Shown here: positions 43,715-52,700 of the stretch, piece by piece
Layout of the letters: each line of letters opens with the position of its first letter
How positions within the stretch are numbered: the first letter of the stretch is position 1
NCBI RefSeq assembly: GCF_009728995.1
Contig: NZ_VTZW01000016.1
Span: 20,421-84,420, forward strand
DNA: 64,000 bases
Source of the DNA: Streptomonospora sp. PA3
GTDB lineage: Bacteria > Actinomycetota > Actinomycetes > Streptosporangiales > Streptosporangiaceae
Direction: 5' to 3'
The notes under the pieces: model-generated
The model's input: the letters and a program-made list of their open reading frames with translations, nothing else
What the model was told of the DNA's origin: nothing
The model's database searches: none
Position numbers and translations under genes: made by a program

Positions 43715-44281
43715 TCACCTTCCCTGGGGGTCGGGGATCGGGCGGGAGCGGCGCGCCAGCTCGACCTTGCGCGCGAGTTCCTGCTGGGCCTGGGCGATGC
43801 GGTTCTGGGCGCCGCCGCGCCAGATGTGGCAGATGGCCAGGGCCAGCGCGTCGGCGGCGTCGGCGGGCTTGGGCGCGGCCTCCAGCCCGAGCAGCCGGGC
43901 GACCATGGCCTGGACCTGGGCCTTGTCCGCGCGGCCGCTTCCGGTGATGGCGGCCTTGGCCTCGCTGGGGGTGTGCAGCGCGACGGGCAGCCCGCGGCGC
44001 GCCGCGCAGGTGATGGCGACGGCGCTGGCCTGGGCGGTGCCCATGACGGTGCTGACGTTGTGCTGGGCGAACACCCGCTCGACGGCGACCGCCTCGGGGG
44101 CGTGGTCGTCGAGCCAGCGCTCGATGCCGCGCTCGATGCCCAGCAGCCGGTCCGCCAGGTCGCTGCCGGGTTCGGTGCGTACGACGCCGACCGCGGTCAG
44201 CGACAGCGGCCGCCCCACGGATCCGTCGACGACCCCCAGGCCGCAGCGGGTGAGCCCGGGGTCGACCCCCAGCACGCGCAT
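43715..44281 (-). CDS. ruvC: Crossover junction endodeoxyribonuclease RuvC
   Basis: Resolves Holliday junctions as a dimer. The 188-residue protein retains all four acidic residues: D7 ([12 protein letters not shown]), E68 (VAVERVF), D141 and D144 ([12 protein letters not shown]). Start ATG 44281 (MRVLGVDPG). First gene of ruvC-ruvA-ruvB-yajC, with a LexA box 30 bp upstream. Confidence 0.97.
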   Translation of the reverse strand: MRVLGVDPGLTRCGLGVVDGSVGRPLSLTAVGVVRTEPGSDLADRLLGIERGIERWLDDHAPEAVAVERVFAQHNVSTVMGTAQASAVAITCAARRGLPVALHTPSEAKAAITGSGRADKAQVQAMVARLLGLEAAPKPADAADALALAICHIWRGGAQNRIAQAQQELARKVELARRSRPIPDPQGR

Positions 44282-44310
44282 CGTCGGCGGCTCCCTTCCG
44301 GCCTCGGTGC

Positions 44311-44326
44311 TCGAACGTCCGTTCGC
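44311..44326 (-). promoter_or_regulatory. LexA-binding SOS box upstream of ruvCAB
   Basis: TCGAACGTCCGTTCGC; read on the minus strand it contains CGAACGGACGTTCG, which fits the Gram-positive/actinobacterial LexA consensus CGAACRNRYGTTCG exactly. It lies 30 bp upstream of the ruvC start, so the Holliday-junction operon is probably SOS-induced. Confidence 0.75.
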
Positions 44327-44400
44327 AGAGCCTACCGCCCGGAGGGGGAGCCGCGCGCGGGACACGGCCGGGGGGCGCCTGCGCACCCGGGCCGGGGCGC

Positions 44401-44904
44401 TCACATGCCGTTGCGGGCGCGGATGGCGGAGAGGTCCTCGCTGATGCGGAACAGCACGATCAGCACCTCCAGGCCCACCCGGGTGAGCAGCACCGCCACG
44501 GCGCCGCCCACCAGCGAGCCGAGCAGGGTCAGCAGCCCGGTCATCGGGCTGAACCCCATCAGGCCGAAGGAGCTGACCACGCCGCTGAGGGTGAAGATCG
44601 CGATCAGCACCAGCCAGAGGATGAACAGCACCTTGATGATCTGGGTGGTGACGAAGCTGCGGAACTGGAAGTCGAACAGTGCCGCGAAGAAGCCGGGACC
44701 GGCCGCGGGAGGGGGCGCCGCGGGGCCGGGGCCCGCGCCCTGGGGGCCGGGGCCGCCGTAGGGCGGCTGACCGTACTGCGGCCCGGGGCCGGGCTGCGGG
44801 CCGGGGTAGCCCGAGGCGTTGGAGTATCCGGGCCGGTTCTGCCCGGGCTGCCCGCCGCCGTCGGGCGGGCCGGGCTCGTAGGGGTTCTCGCCGGGGGGAT
44901 TCAT
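44401..44904 (-). CDS. DUF4282-like membrane protein with Pro/Gly-rich N-terminus
   Basis: A 167-residue protein: about 70 residues of Pro/Gly/Tyr/Gln-rich disordered sequence, then [30 protein letters not shown], the start of a two-helix DUF4282 domain (about 90-115 and 122-155), ending [14 protein letters not shown]. Start ATG 44904 ([11 protein letters not shown]). It lies upstream of ruvC on the same strand, before the LexA box. Role unknown. Confidence 0.82.
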   Translation of the reverse strand: MNPPGENPYEPGPPDGGGQPGQNRPGYSNASGYPGPQPGPGPQYGQPPYGGPGPQGAGPGPAAPPPAAGPGFFAALFDFQFRSFVTTQIIKVLFILWLVLIAIFTLSGVVSSFGLMGFSPMTGLLTLLGSLVGGAVAVLLTRVGLEVLIVLFRISEDLSAIRARNGM

Positions 44905-44982
44905 GTGCGTCCTTCCTCCAGGAGGCCGGGCGGACGGCTGGGCGATGGTTGGCACCCTATCGCGCGGGGCCGCTCGCCCAGG

Positions 44983-45353
44983 GCGTGTTTAACAACGGCG
45001 ACGCTTTCCAGGAACCCACCGAGTACAACCTGGGGCGGCCACCAGCGAGGTTGCGGCAATGGGACCGGGTTGCGCGTAGCGCTGTGGGCCGGCTTGCCGC
45101 CGAGCGCAGGATGCACCTTCGCGCCGGAGTCCCGCCCCTGACGGTGGGGCTCCACCTGGAAAGGACTGCGCGCGCTCGGCGGCAAGAAACGCGTGACGCG
45201 CAGCGTCTCCGTCGGGGTGGTGGTGGGCTGGCGGGCGGGCACATGACGCGCAGCGTCCCCGCTGGGATGGTGGCGGGCTGACGGGCGGGCCGCGCTGCGC
45301 GAGGCGCACCCATTGCCGCAGCCGCCGTGGTGACCGGCTTCTTAAACAGGACG
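44983..45353. repeat. Dispersed palindromic element, copy 3
   Basis: Left end CTTTCCAGGAACCCACCGAG, arm TGCGGCAATGGG, core hairpin CTTGCCGCCGAGCGCA / GCGCTCGGCGGCAAG (about 45098-45186), two 50-bp units, arm CCCATTGCCGCA, and right end GTGGTGACCGGCTTCTT AAACAGGACG. It occupies the gap between yebC and the DUF4282 gene. Relative to its ends the core is in the opposite orientation to copies 1 and 2. Confidence 0.75.
45195..45294. repeat. Two 50-bp tandem units
   Basis: Units beginning GACGCGCAGCGT start at 45195 and 45245. They match the 50-bp unit repeated four times at 6521-6720 but have diverged from each other more than those have. Confidence 0.75.
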
Positions 45354-45430
45354 TAACGCCTTTCGGGTTTCCGACTCCCCCTGAGACCTGTGACGGCGCC
45401 CCAAAGCGCCCCGCACACCCGAGGGAAAAG

Positions 45431-45472
45431 CCGCGCGCCCCGCGTCCGGTCTTCCGGGTGCGGGGCGCGCGG
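45431..45472 (-). terminator. Strong terminator after yebC
   Basis: A perfect 13-bp stem CCGCGCGCCCCGC / GCGGGGCGCGCGG with a 16-nt loop, followed on the minus strand by CTTTTCCC, 36 bp beyond the yebC stop. It closes the pdxS-pdxT-yebC run. Confidence 0.8.
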
Positions 45473-45507
45473 CGAAAGTGTGTGCGCGTGGGCGCGTGAT
45501 CGGGCGG

Positions 45508-46257
45508 TCAGCCGATCTTGGCCATCACGTCGTCGGGGATGTCGGCGTTGGTGAAGACGTTCTGCACGTCGTCGGAGTCCTCCAGCGCGTCGACCACGCG
45601 CAGGACCTTCTTGGCGTCGTCCTCGCCCAGCGGAACCTCGACGCTGGGCAGGAAGGAGGTGTCGGCGGACTCGTAGTCGATGCCGGCCTCCTGCAGGGCC
45701 GTGCGGACGTTGACCAGCTCGCCGGGCTCGCTGACGACCTCGAAGGACTCGCCCAGGTCGTTGACCGCCTCGGCGCCGGCCTCGACCACGGCGAGGGTGA
45801 CGTCGTCCTCGCTGAGCCCCTCCTTGGGCACGATCACCACGCCCTTGCGGCTGAACATGTAGGACACCGAGCCCGCGTCGGCCATCGACCCGCCGTTGCG
45901 GGTGACCGCCACCCGCACCTCGGAGGCGGCGCGGTTCTTGTTGTCGGTGAGGCACTCGACGAGCAGGGCGACTCCGCCGGGGGCGTAGCCCTCGTACATG
46001 ACGGTCTGCCACTCGGCGCCGCCGGCCTCCTCGCCGGAGCCGCGCTTGCGTGCGCGCTCGATGTTGTCGAGCGGCACCGAGTTCTTCTTCGCCTTCTGGA
46101 TGGCGTCGTACAGGGTGGGGTTGCCCTCCGGGTCTCCGCCGCCCGTGCGCGCGGCCACCTCGACGTTCTTGACGAGCTTGGCGAAGAGCTTGCCCCGCTT
46201 GGCGTCGATGACGGCTTTCTTGTGCTTGGTGGTGGCCCACTTGGAGTGGCCGCTCAT
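45508..46257 (-). CDS. yebC: YebC/PmpR-family regulatory protein
   Basis: A 249-residue protein with the family start [25 protein letters not shown] and DUF28 body ([30 protein letters not shown]). YebC-type proteins are known as transcription factors or as ribosome-associated factors helping translation of proline stretches. The start overlaps the pdxT stop (ATGA). The order pdxS-pdxT-yebC upstream of ruvC is conserved in actinobacteria. Confidence 0.96.
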   Translation of the reverse strand: MSGHSKWATTKHKKAVIDAKRGKLFAKLVKNVEVAARTGGGDPEGNPTLYDAIQKAKKNSVPLDNIERARKRGSGEEAGGAEWQTVMYEGYAPGGVALLVECLTDNKNRAASEVRVAVTRNGGSMADAGSVSYMFSRKGVVIVPKEGLSEDDVTLAVVEAGAEAVNDLGESFEVVSEPGELVNVRTALQEAGIDYESADTSFLPSVEVPLGEDDAKKVLRVVDALEDSDDVQNVFTNADIPDDVMAKIG

Positions 46258-46862
46258 GCCTGTCCTTTCACCATGTCGACAAAGAGCCGGTGTATCCGCG
46301 GGTCACCGGTGAGTTCGGGATGGAAAGAGGTAGCCAGCAGGCCGCCCTGTCGTACCGCGACGATCCTACCGGCACGCTCGCCGTGGGCGGTCTTGCCGAG
46401 CACGCGCACACTCTCGCCGACCGACTCCACCCAGGGGGCGCGGATGAAGACCGCCTCGAAGGGGCCGCCGGAGACGCCCTCGACGTCGATCCGGTCCTCG
46501 AAGGACTCGCTCTGGCGCCCGAACGCGTTGCGCCGCACCGTCATGTCGAGTCCGCCGAGGCTCTGCTGGCCCTCGGCGCCGTCGAGGATGCGGTCGGCGA
46601 GCAGGATCATCCCGGCGCAGGTGCCGTAGGCGGGCATGCCCTCGCCGATGTGCTTGCGCAGCGGCTCGACGAGGTCGTAGCGCGCGGCGAGCTTGGCCAT
46701 CGTCGTGGACTCCCCGCCGGGCAGGATCAGTCCGTCGACCCGGTCGAGCTCCTCGGGGTGCAGCACGGGCTCGGCCGGTACGCCGAGCTCCCCGAGCATG
46801 CGCAGGTGCTCGGCGGTGTCGCCCTGCAGGGCGAGAACGCCGATGGTGGGTGTCGCGGTCAA
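46254..46862 (-). CDS. pdxT: Pyridoxal 5'-phosphate synthase glutaminase subunit
   Basis: Class I glutaminase that supplies ammonia to PdxS. The 202-residue protein has LPGGESTTM, the nucleophile Cys in [13 protein letters not shown], and the His-Glu pair in [10 protein letters not shown]. Start at 46862 ([20 protein letters not shown]), 82 bp after pdxS. Confidence 0.96.
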   Translation of the reverse strand: MTATPTIGVLALQGDTAEHLRMLGELGVPAEPVLHPEELDRVDGLILPGGESTTMAKLAARYDLVEPLRKHIGEGMPAYGTCAGMILLADRILDGAEGQQSLGGLDMTVRRNAFGRQSESFEDRIDVEGVSGGPFEAVFIRAPWVESVGESVRVLGKTAHGERAGRIVAVRQGGLLATSFHPELTGDPRIHRLFVDMVKGQA

Positions 46863-46944
46863 AGACTCCTCGCTTCGGTGGCGTGGGGGGAGGGTCGCGG
46901 CGCAGCCGGAGCCTGGCGGCGGCCGGGCCCCCGCCGCGCCGGCG

Positions 46945-47856
46945 CTACCAGCCGCGCCCGGCGTAGCGCTCGGACTCCTCCAGGTCGTCCAGGTTGATGC
47001 CGACCATCGCGTCGCCGAGTCCGCGGGAGACCTTCGCGATGACCTCGGGGTCCTGGTAATGCAGGGTGGCCTGGACGATGGCGTCGGCGCGCTTGGCGGG
47101 GTCGCCGGACTTGAAGATGCCCGACCCCACGAACACGCTCTCGGCGCCGAGCTGGCGCATCAGTGCCGCGTCGGCGGGGGTGGCCACGCCGCCGGCGGAG
47201 AACAGCGGCACCGGGAGCTTGCCCAGGCGCGCGACCTCCTTGACGACCTCGTAGGGGGCCTGCATCTCCTTGGCGGCGCCGAACAGCTCGGCCTCGTCCA
47301 GGGTGCCCAGGCGGCTGATCTCGCGGCGGATGGCGCGCATGTGGCGGGTGGCCTCGACGACGTTGCCGGTGCCGGCCTCGCCCTTGGAGCGGATCATCGC
47401 GGCGCCCTCGGCGATACGGCGCAGGGCCTCGCCGATGTTGGTGGCGCCGCAGACGAACGGGACGGTGAAGGCCCACTTGTCGATGTGGTAGGCCTCGTCG
47501 GCGGGGGTGAGGACCTCGGACTCGTCGATGAAGTCGACGCCGAGGGACTCCAGCACCTGCGCCTCGACGAAGTGGCCGATGCGCGCCTTGGCCATCACCG
47601 GGATGGAGACGGCCTCGATGATGCCGTCGATCATGTCGGGGTCGGACATGCGGGCCACACCGCCGTGCCGGCGGATGTCGGCGGGCACCCGCTCCAGGGC
47701 CATGACCGCCACGGCCCCGGCGTCCTCGGCGATCTTGGCCTGCTCCGGGGTGACCACGTCCATGATCACGCCGTTCTTGAGCTGCTCTGCCATTCCTCGC
47801 TTGACGCGGGTGGTGCCGACGGCGCTGCCGGCCGGGGTGTCAACGGTGCTGGTCAC
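46945..47856 (-). CDS. pdxS: Pyridoxal 5'-phosphate synthase lyase subunit
   Basis: Builds PLP from ribose 5-phosphate, glyceraldehyde 3-phosphate and ammonia. The 303-residue barrel protein has [20 protein letters not shown], the Schiff-base Lys90 in [14 protein letters not shown], and [15 protein letters not shown]. Start GTG 47856 ([11 protein letters not shown]) with GGGAG 8 bp upstream. First gene of pdxS-pdxT-yebC. Confidence 0.97.
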   Translation of the reverse strand: MTSTVDTPAGSAVGTTRVKRGMAEQLKNGVIMDVVTPEQAKIAEDAGAVAVMALERVPADIRRHGGVARMSDPDMIDGIIEAVSIPVMAKARIGHFVEAQVLESLGVDFIDESEVLTPADEAYHIDKWAFTVPFVCGATNIGEALRRIAEGAAMIRSKGEAGTGNVVEATRHMRAIRREISRLGTLDEAELFGAAKEMQAPYEVVKEVARLGKLPVPLFSAGGVATPADAALMRQLGAESVFVGSGIFKSGDPAKRADAIVQATLHYQDPEVIAKVSRGLGDAMVGINLDDLEESERYAGRGW

Positions 47857-48186
47857 GGTGGCGGACTCCCAAAGGGTCGGGGCGGACCGGGAGGCTGGAC
47901 CCGGTGCGCGCGGATGGTCAACATGGCACGTCAGCGGCGTGCGGCCGGTGCTGTCCCGGCTTCCATGGTAGTTCACCGGTTCGTATGGCTCTGTGGTGAT
48001 AACAGCGCGGGAGCGGTGGCTGTTCCCCCGGTGCGGGCGGTGCCAGGCGCGCCGCCTCGCTCCCCCGCGCGTGTTGCCCGCGGCCCTTCGGGGTGCTTCG
48101 ACGCGCCGCCTTCCCTCCTCGCTCAGTCGCTCGTCCCTCGCTCCCTCGCTCGTCAGTCCAGACGGCGCCGCGCCCCTCGGGCGGGC
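47857..48186. other. Intergenic region between pdxS and the LemA-like gene
   Basis: 330 bp without a gene. It holds the pdxS leader, a pyrimidine-rich stretch of repeated CTCGCTC-type motifs (48115-48150), and the second copy of the 40-bp dispersed repeat. No terminator with a T-run was recognised. Confidence 0.4.
48137..48176. repeat. 40-bp dispersed repeat, copy B
   Basis: About 37/40 identical to 8309-8348. It ends 10 bp from the stop codon of the LemA-like gene. Preceded by further CTCGCTC repeats. Confidence 0.6.
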
Positions 48187-48741
48187 TCACGGGGAGACGG
48201 GGGCGGGCGGCTCGTCGTCCATCTCGAAGAACTCCGGCATCGGGGCGCTGCCGGCCAGCCGCAGGAGCCGCACCAGCCGGCCGGCGCGGGCCTCGCGGAT
48301 GCTCGCCACGGCGTCGTTGTAGAAGCGCCGCGCCAGCATGACCCGCTTGGCGGCGGCCTCGACCTCGGCGAAGACGTCGGCGGTCGCGTCGTCGGGCCAC
48401 TCCAGCGCCTCGGCGAAACCGGGTTCGTCCACGACCGCCCGCAGGGCCCGCGACAGGTTGCTCTCGGCCAGTTCACGGGCCGCGCGGCCCTGGCCGTGGG
48501 CGCGGCGGGACTGCGCCGCGGCGTCGCCGAGCAGGACCGCCGAAGCCGGCTCCAGCGCCGGGGAGGCCGCCAGATCCAAAACGGCGGCCCCGCGCCGCAG
48601 CAGTGCCGCGTCCAGCGCCGCGTAGGCCGTCTCGACGCGGGTGTGCATCCGGTCCAGGCGCCCGGCCCGCCACGAGACGTAGGCCGACAGCAGCACCAGC
48701 GCCGCGACGGCCAGGGCCAGGACGGTGATCCACTCGGGCAT
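48187..48741 (-). CDS. LemA-like membrane-anchored protein
   Basis: A 184-residue protein with one N-terminal helix (WITVLALAVAALVLLSAYVSW) and a helical domain: VETAYAALDAALLRRGAAVLDLA and RRFYNDAVASIREARAGRLVR ... PMPEFFEMDDE, the layout of LemA proteins (VETQYxRRxDLIPNL; RxFYNxAV; FEF). The match is diverged. Last gene downstream of pimA, 6 bp away. Role unknown. Confidence 0.65.
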   Translation of the reverse strand: MPEWITVLALAVAALVLLSAYVSWRAGRLDRMHTRVETAYAALDAALLRRGAAVLDLAASPALEPASAVLLGDAAAQSRRAHGQGRAARELAESNLSRALRAVVDEPGFAEALEWPDDATADVFAEVEAAAKRVMLARRFYNDAVASIREARAGRLVRLLRLAGSAPMPEFFEMDDEPPAPVSP

Positions 48742-48747
48742 CGGCGG

Positions 48748-49899
48748 TCAGACACTTTCCTTGCGTCCTGCGGTCACCGGTCCCCCGCTGCCGTCCAGCG
48801 GGAGGACGGTCTCATAGACGCGCACGACGTCGGCGGCCACCGTGTGCCAGTCGTAGGCGCGCACGGCCGCGCGGGCGGCGCGGGAGAGCACCCGGCGGCG
48901 CTCGGGGTCGTCGAGCAGTTCGGCGGCGCCGCGCGCCAGGTCGGCCGGGTCGCCGGTGGCGAACAGCCGGCCCGCCTCCCCGTCGCGCAGCACGTGGGCG
49001 AACGCGGGGATGTCGCTGGCCAGGATCGGGGCGCCGGCCGACATCGCCTCGGCGAGCACGATCCCGAAGCTCTCGCCGCCGAGGTTGGGGGCGCAGAACA
49101 CGTCCACCGAGTGGTAGGCGCGCACCTTGTCGACCTCGTCGACCCGGCCCAGGGCGACCACGCGTTCACGCAACTCCGGCGCCACGCGATCGGCGACCTC
49201 GCCGGTATCGCCGGGGCCGGCGATCAGCAGCCGCAGGCCCGGGCGCTCGCGGCCGAGGACGTCAAAGGCGTCCAGCAGCACGCCCAGGCCCTTGCGGGGC
49301 TCGTCGAGGCGGCCCAGGAAGCCGATGGCGCCGCCCTCGCCCGGCCACCCCTCGAAGGGGCGGGCCTCGGCGTAGCGGTCGACGGCCACCCCGTTGGGGA
49401 TGAGCACGGCGTCGCCGCCCAGGTGCTCCACCAGGGTCTTGCGCGCCGCGTCGGAGACGGCGATGCGGCCGTTGATCTTCTCCAGGGCGGGCTGCAGCAC
49501 GCCGGCCGAGACGGCAAGGGCGCGGGAGCGCGGGTTGGAGGCGTGGAAGGTGGCCACGATCGGGCCTTCGGCCGCCCAGCACGCCAGCAGGGACAGGCTG
49601 GGCGCCGCGGGCTCGTGCACGTGCAGCACGTCGAAGGCGCCCTCGCGGATCCAGCGCCGGACGCGTCCGGCGGCGCGGAACCCGAAGGACAGCCGGGCCA
49701 CCGACCCGTTGTAGGGGACCGGGACGGCGCGCCCGGCCGAGACGAGGTAGGAGGGGAGCTCGGCCTCCTCGGAGTCGCAGGGCGCCAGGACCGAGACCTC
49801 GTGGCCCAGCTGCAGCAGTGCTTCGGCGAGATCGCCGACATGCTGCTGCACACCGCCCGGGACCTCCCAGGTGTAGGGGCAGACCAGACCGACCCTCAT
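48748..49899 (-). CDS. pimA: Phosphatidylinositol mannosyltransferase (GT4)
   Basis: Transfers the first mannose from GDP-mannose to phosphatidylinositol on the inner leaflet. The 383-residue GT-B enzyme starts MRVGLVCPYTWEVPGGVQQHV (PimA signature GGVQxHV), with VHEP, GRLDEPRKGL, and the donor-site motif GGESFGIVLAEAMSAGAPI (E-x7-E). The start overlaps the acyltransferase stop (ATGA). The pgsA-acyltransferase-pimA order is that of the mycobacterial and streptomycete PIM cluster. Confidence 0.93.
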   Translation of the reverse strand: MRVGLVCPYTWEVPGGVQQHVGDLAEALLQLGHEVSVLAPCDSEEAELPSYLVSAGRAVPVPYNGSVARLSFGFRAAGRVRRWIREGAFDVLHVHEPAAPSLSLLACWAAEGPIVATFHASNPRSRALAVSAGVLQPALEKINGRIAVSDAARKTLVEHLGGDAVLIPNGVAVDRYAEARPFEGWPGEGGAIGFLGRLDEPRKGLGVLLDAFDVLGRERPGLRLLIAGPGDTGEVADRVAPELRERVVALGRVDEVDKVRAYHSVDVFCAPNLGGESFGIVLAEAMSAGAPILASDIPAFAHVLRDGEAGRLFATGDPADLARGAAELLDDPERRRVLSRAARAAVRAYDWHTVAADVVRVYETVLPLDGSGGPVTAGRKESV

Positions 49900-50891
49900 G
49901 GGTTCGCTCGCCTCCGACTCGCGCTGCGGCCGCGCCGCGGAGCGGGGGCCGTCGGCACGGCGGGGGACGCCTTTACCGTACCTCCGGAGGGCCCGCCGCG
50001 GCCGGGGCCAAGGTCGGCGGTGAAGACCCGCTGGAGCATGTGCCAGTCCCGGGGGTGTTCGGCGATGGCGCTCTCGAAGACCTTCGCCAGCTCGGCTGTC
50101 ATGGCGCGCACCCGCTCGGTCCGGCCGCCCCGTGCCGGGACCGGGATCTCCTCGTGCACGTGGATCCGCATCCGCTCGCCCTCGTACCACAGCGACACCG
50201 GCAGCAGGGCCGCCCCGGTGCGGTCGGCCAGCGCCGCGGGCCCGGCCGGCAGGCGCGCCGGCTCGCCGAAGAGGCCGGCCTCGACCCCGGACTCGGTGAG
50301 GTCGCGGTCGGCGAGCAGGCAGACGAGCCGGCCGGCGCGCAGTCTGCGGGCCAGCACGCCGGCGCTGGAGGCCGAGCCCCCGGTCAGCGGCAGCACCTCC
50401 ATGCCCAGCCCTTCGCGGAAGGCGACGAACCGCTCGAACAGCGGCTCGGGCTTCAGCCGCTCGGCCACGGTGGTCAGCGGGATGCCGTAGTGGGTGATCC
50501 ACGCACCGGCGAGGTCCCAGTTGCCCATGTGCGGCAGTGCGGCGACGACGCCGCGTCCGGCGGCCAGGGCGCGCTCGACGCGCTCCACACCGGTGGCCTC
50601 GACCCGGGCCCGGACCTGGTCGGCGCTGAGGGCGTCGAGCAGGAACATCTCGTAGAAGTAGCGCAGGTAGGAGCGCATCCCGGCGCGGGAGGCCGCCCGG
50701 ATGCGCTCGGGGCCGGCCGCGGTTCCCAGCACGCGCCGCAGGTTGGCCTCCAGGCGCCGCACGCCCGGGCCGCGGCGGAGCCAGGCGAGGTCGGCGAGGA
50801 CGCGGAAGGCGGCGCGCCCCGCGGGTTCGGGGACGCGGTGCAGCAGCCTCCAGCCCAGTGTGTACAGCGCCGTGGTGGCGCGCTCTCCCAT
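49896..50891 (-). CDS. PatA-like PIM acyltransferase (lipid A lauroyl-transferase family)
   Basis: Likely acylates phosphatidylinositol mannosides. The 331-residue protein has the acyltransferase HxxxxD motif in ALPHMGNWD and downstream RDLTESGVEAGLFGEPARLPAG. The C-terminal 35 residues are basic and variable. Start at 50891 (MGERATTALYTLGWRLL), 16 bp after pgsA. Assignment from family motif and synteny between pgsA and pimA. Confidence 0.9.
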   Translation of the reverse strand: MGERATTALYTLGWRLLHRVPEPAGRAAFRVLADLAWLRRGPGVRRLEANLRRVLGTAAGPERIRAASRAGMRSYLRYFYEMFLLDALSADQVRARVEATGVERVERALAAGRGVVAALPHMGNWDLAGAWITHYGIPLTTVAERLKPEPLFERFVAFREGLGMEVLPLTGGSASSAGVLARRLRAGRLVCLLADRDLTESGVEAGLFGEPARLPAGPAALADRTGAALLPVSLWYEGERMRIHVHEEIPVPARGGRTERVRAMTAELAKVFESAIAEHPRDWHMLQRVFTADLGPGRGGPSGGTVKASPAVPTAPAPRRGRSASRRRANP

Positions 50892-50907
50892 GCCCGGTCC
50901 CCTTCGT

Positions 50908-51540
50908 TCAGACGGCGCCGGTGTCGCCGGCGGGGCGGCGGGGCCGGGTGAGCCGGTTGCGGGTCTCGATCAGCCGCTGCACGACGGTGATGCCGCTCAG
51001 CGCCGCCAGGATCCACAGTCCGGCGGGCAGCACATAGGGCACGCCCAGTCCGCCCAGGCCCACGGCCACCAGCAGGATCACCAGCCGCTCGGAGCGCTCG
51101 GCGATGCCGACGTCGCAGTTGGCGCCCAGGCCTTCGGCCCGCGCCTTGATGTAGGACACGCCGAACCCGCTGACGAGGCAGAACAGGCTGACATAGCCCA
51201 GCACCGGATCGTCGCCGCCCCCGAAGAACCACAGCAGCAGGCCGCTGAGGATCGCGGCGTCGGAGAGGCGGTCCAGCGTGGAGTCGAGGAAGGCGCCCCA
51301 CTTGGTGGTGCTGTCGGAGGCGCGGGCGACGGCGCCGTCGAGCATGTCGAGCAGCACGAAGGCGGTGATGACCACGGAACCGACGTAGAGCTCGCCGCGG
51401 GGGTAGAAGGCGAGCGCGCTGACGACGACGCCGAGGGCGCCGGTGAGGGTGACCATGCTCGGTGTGACCCCGAGCCTGGCCAGCAGTCGGCCGATTGGCA
51501 GCAGCATTCGGCCGAACAGGGGACGCAGATATCTCAGCAT
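50908..51540 (-). CDS. pgsA: CDP-alcohol phosphatidyltransferase (PI-phosphate synthase type)
   Basis: An integral membrane enzyme transferring phosphatidyl from CDP-diacylglycerol to an inositol phosphate. The 210-residue protein has several membrane helices and the full signature D-x2-DG-x2-AR-x8-G-x3-D-x3-D in LLDMLDGAVARASDSTTKWG followed by AFLDSTLDR. It lies at the head of the pimA cluster, so PI synthesis is more likely than PG synthesis. Symbol follows actinobacterial usage. Confidence 0.93.
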   Translation of the reverse strand: MLRYLRPLFGRMLLPIGRLLARLGVTPSMVTLTGALGVVVSALAFYPRGELYVGSVVITAFVLLDMLDGAVARASDSTTKWGAFLDSTLDRLSDAAILSGLLLWFFGGGDDPVLGYVSLFCLVSGFGVSYIKARAEGLGANCDVGIAERSERLVILLVAVGLGGLGVPYVLPAGLWILAALSGITVVQRLIETRNRLTRPRRPAGDTGAV

Positions 51541-51619
51541 GATCTCTCAAGATCGTATTGCGCGGGTGAGGGGGCGGCTATGCGGCGCTCCGGGAGCCGC
51601 GCTCAAGGTAGGCCGCGCG

Positions 51620-52021
51620 TCACCCGCCGCCGCCCTGGTCGGTGCGGCAGGCGGGGGCTCCGCCGGGCATCCTGTGCCGGTGCCGGGAGACCCAGTGGTA
51701 GGCGGCCGAGCCCAGTGCGCGCAGAGGGGCCCGGCGCAGCAGCCACCCGGCGGCCGGCAGCAGGGGGCGCGGGCTGGCCAGCAGCAGCACGGCGACGGCG
51801 TCGATGCCGCCCCACAGCCGCCTCCCCGAGGCGTCGAGGAGCAGGACCTCCTCCTGGGCGCGGGCCCGGGCCGAGTCCGACAGGTCGCTCTCCTGGTAGG
51901 GGACCGTGCGCAGCCGCGGTTCGATGAAGCGTCGGGCGAGCCGGGCGCTGCTGGTGCAGAAGCCGCAGTCGCCGTCGAAGACCAGCACGGGGGCGGGGCT
52001 CTGCGTGGCGATGGGACTCAC
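51620..52021 (-). CDS. DCC-family thiol-disulfide oxidoreductase (DUF393)
   Basis: A 133-residue protein with the DCC signature LVFDGDCGFCTSSARLARRF near the N-terminus, YQESDL, and a C-terminal hydrophobic region around LLPAAGWLLRRAPLRA. The likely start is GTG 52021, right after GCGGAGGAG within the end of the HIT gene; spacing is short, so the start is uncertain. It is 14 bp downstream of the HIT gene. Redox partner unknown. Confidence 0.85.
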   Translation of the reverse strand: MSPIATQSPAPVLVFDGDCGFCTSSARLARRFIEPRLRTVPYQESDLSDSARARAQEEVLLLDASGRRLWGGIDAVAVLLLASPRPLLPAAGWLLRRAPLRALGSAAYHWVSRHRHRMPGGAPACRTDQGGGG

Positions 52022-52035
52022 CTCCTCCGCGGCGG

Positions 52036-52581
52036 TCAGGGCTGGGGCCAGGACTCGGCGAGGGCCTCGCGGGTCTCCTGGAGGAGCTGGGGCAGCACCT
52101 TGGTGCGCCCGATGACGGGCATGAAGTTGGTGTCGCCGCCCCAGCGGGGCACGATGTGCTGGTGCAGGTGGGCGGCGATCCCGGCGCCGGCGACCGTGCC
52201 GAGGTTCATGCCGATGTTGAACCCCTCGGGCCCGTAGGCGCGGCGCACCGCGGTGACGCCGGCCTGGGTCAGCGCGGCGAACTCGGCGGCCTCGGAGTCG
52301 TCGAGCTCGGTGTAGTCGGCGACGTGCCGGTAGGGGCAGACGAGCAGATGCCCGCTGTTGTAGGGGTAGAGGTTGAGCACGGCGTAGGCGGTCTTGCCGC
52401 GGGCCACCACCAGCCCTTCGGCGTCGGGCAGGCCGGGCGCGCGGCAGAACGGGCAGCCGTCGTCGGGCGCCGGGCCGCTGGGCCTGTTCTCGCCCTTGAT
52501 GTAGGCCATGCGGTGCGGCGTCCACAGGCGCGCGAAGCCGTCGGGGTCGCCATAGGCGGAATCCCGCTCGGCTTCACTCAT
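52036..52581 (-). CDS. HIT-family nucleotide hydrolase/phosphorylase (AP4A phosphorylase-like)
   Basis: A 181-residue HIT protein with a Cys pair DGCPFCRAPG, NLYPYNSGHLLVCPYRHV, and the histidine triad HLHQHIVPRW. This length and the N-terminal zinc site fit the actinobacterial AP4A-phosphorylase-like group. It lies upstream of pgsA as in mycobacteria; thrS, its usual next neighbour, is not present. Confidence 0.92.
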   Translation of the reverse strand: MSEAERDSAYGDPDGFARLWTPHRMAYIKGENRPSGPAPDDGCPFCRAPGLPDAEGLVVARGKTAYAVLNLYPYNSGHLLVCPYRHVADYTELDDSEAAEFAALTQAGVTAVRRAYGPEGFNIGMNLGTVAGAGIAAHLHQHIVPRWGGDTNFMPVIGRTKVLPQLLQETREALAESWPQP

Positions 52582-52700
52582 CGTGCCCTCACCTCACCGC
52601 GTATCGACGTCTCACCCTGCGCGTTCGGCCCCGCGGCGGCCGTACTCCCTCCAGCATAGGTCGCCCGCGGCCGCGGGGCCGAACGGCGGTGCTGTGACGA

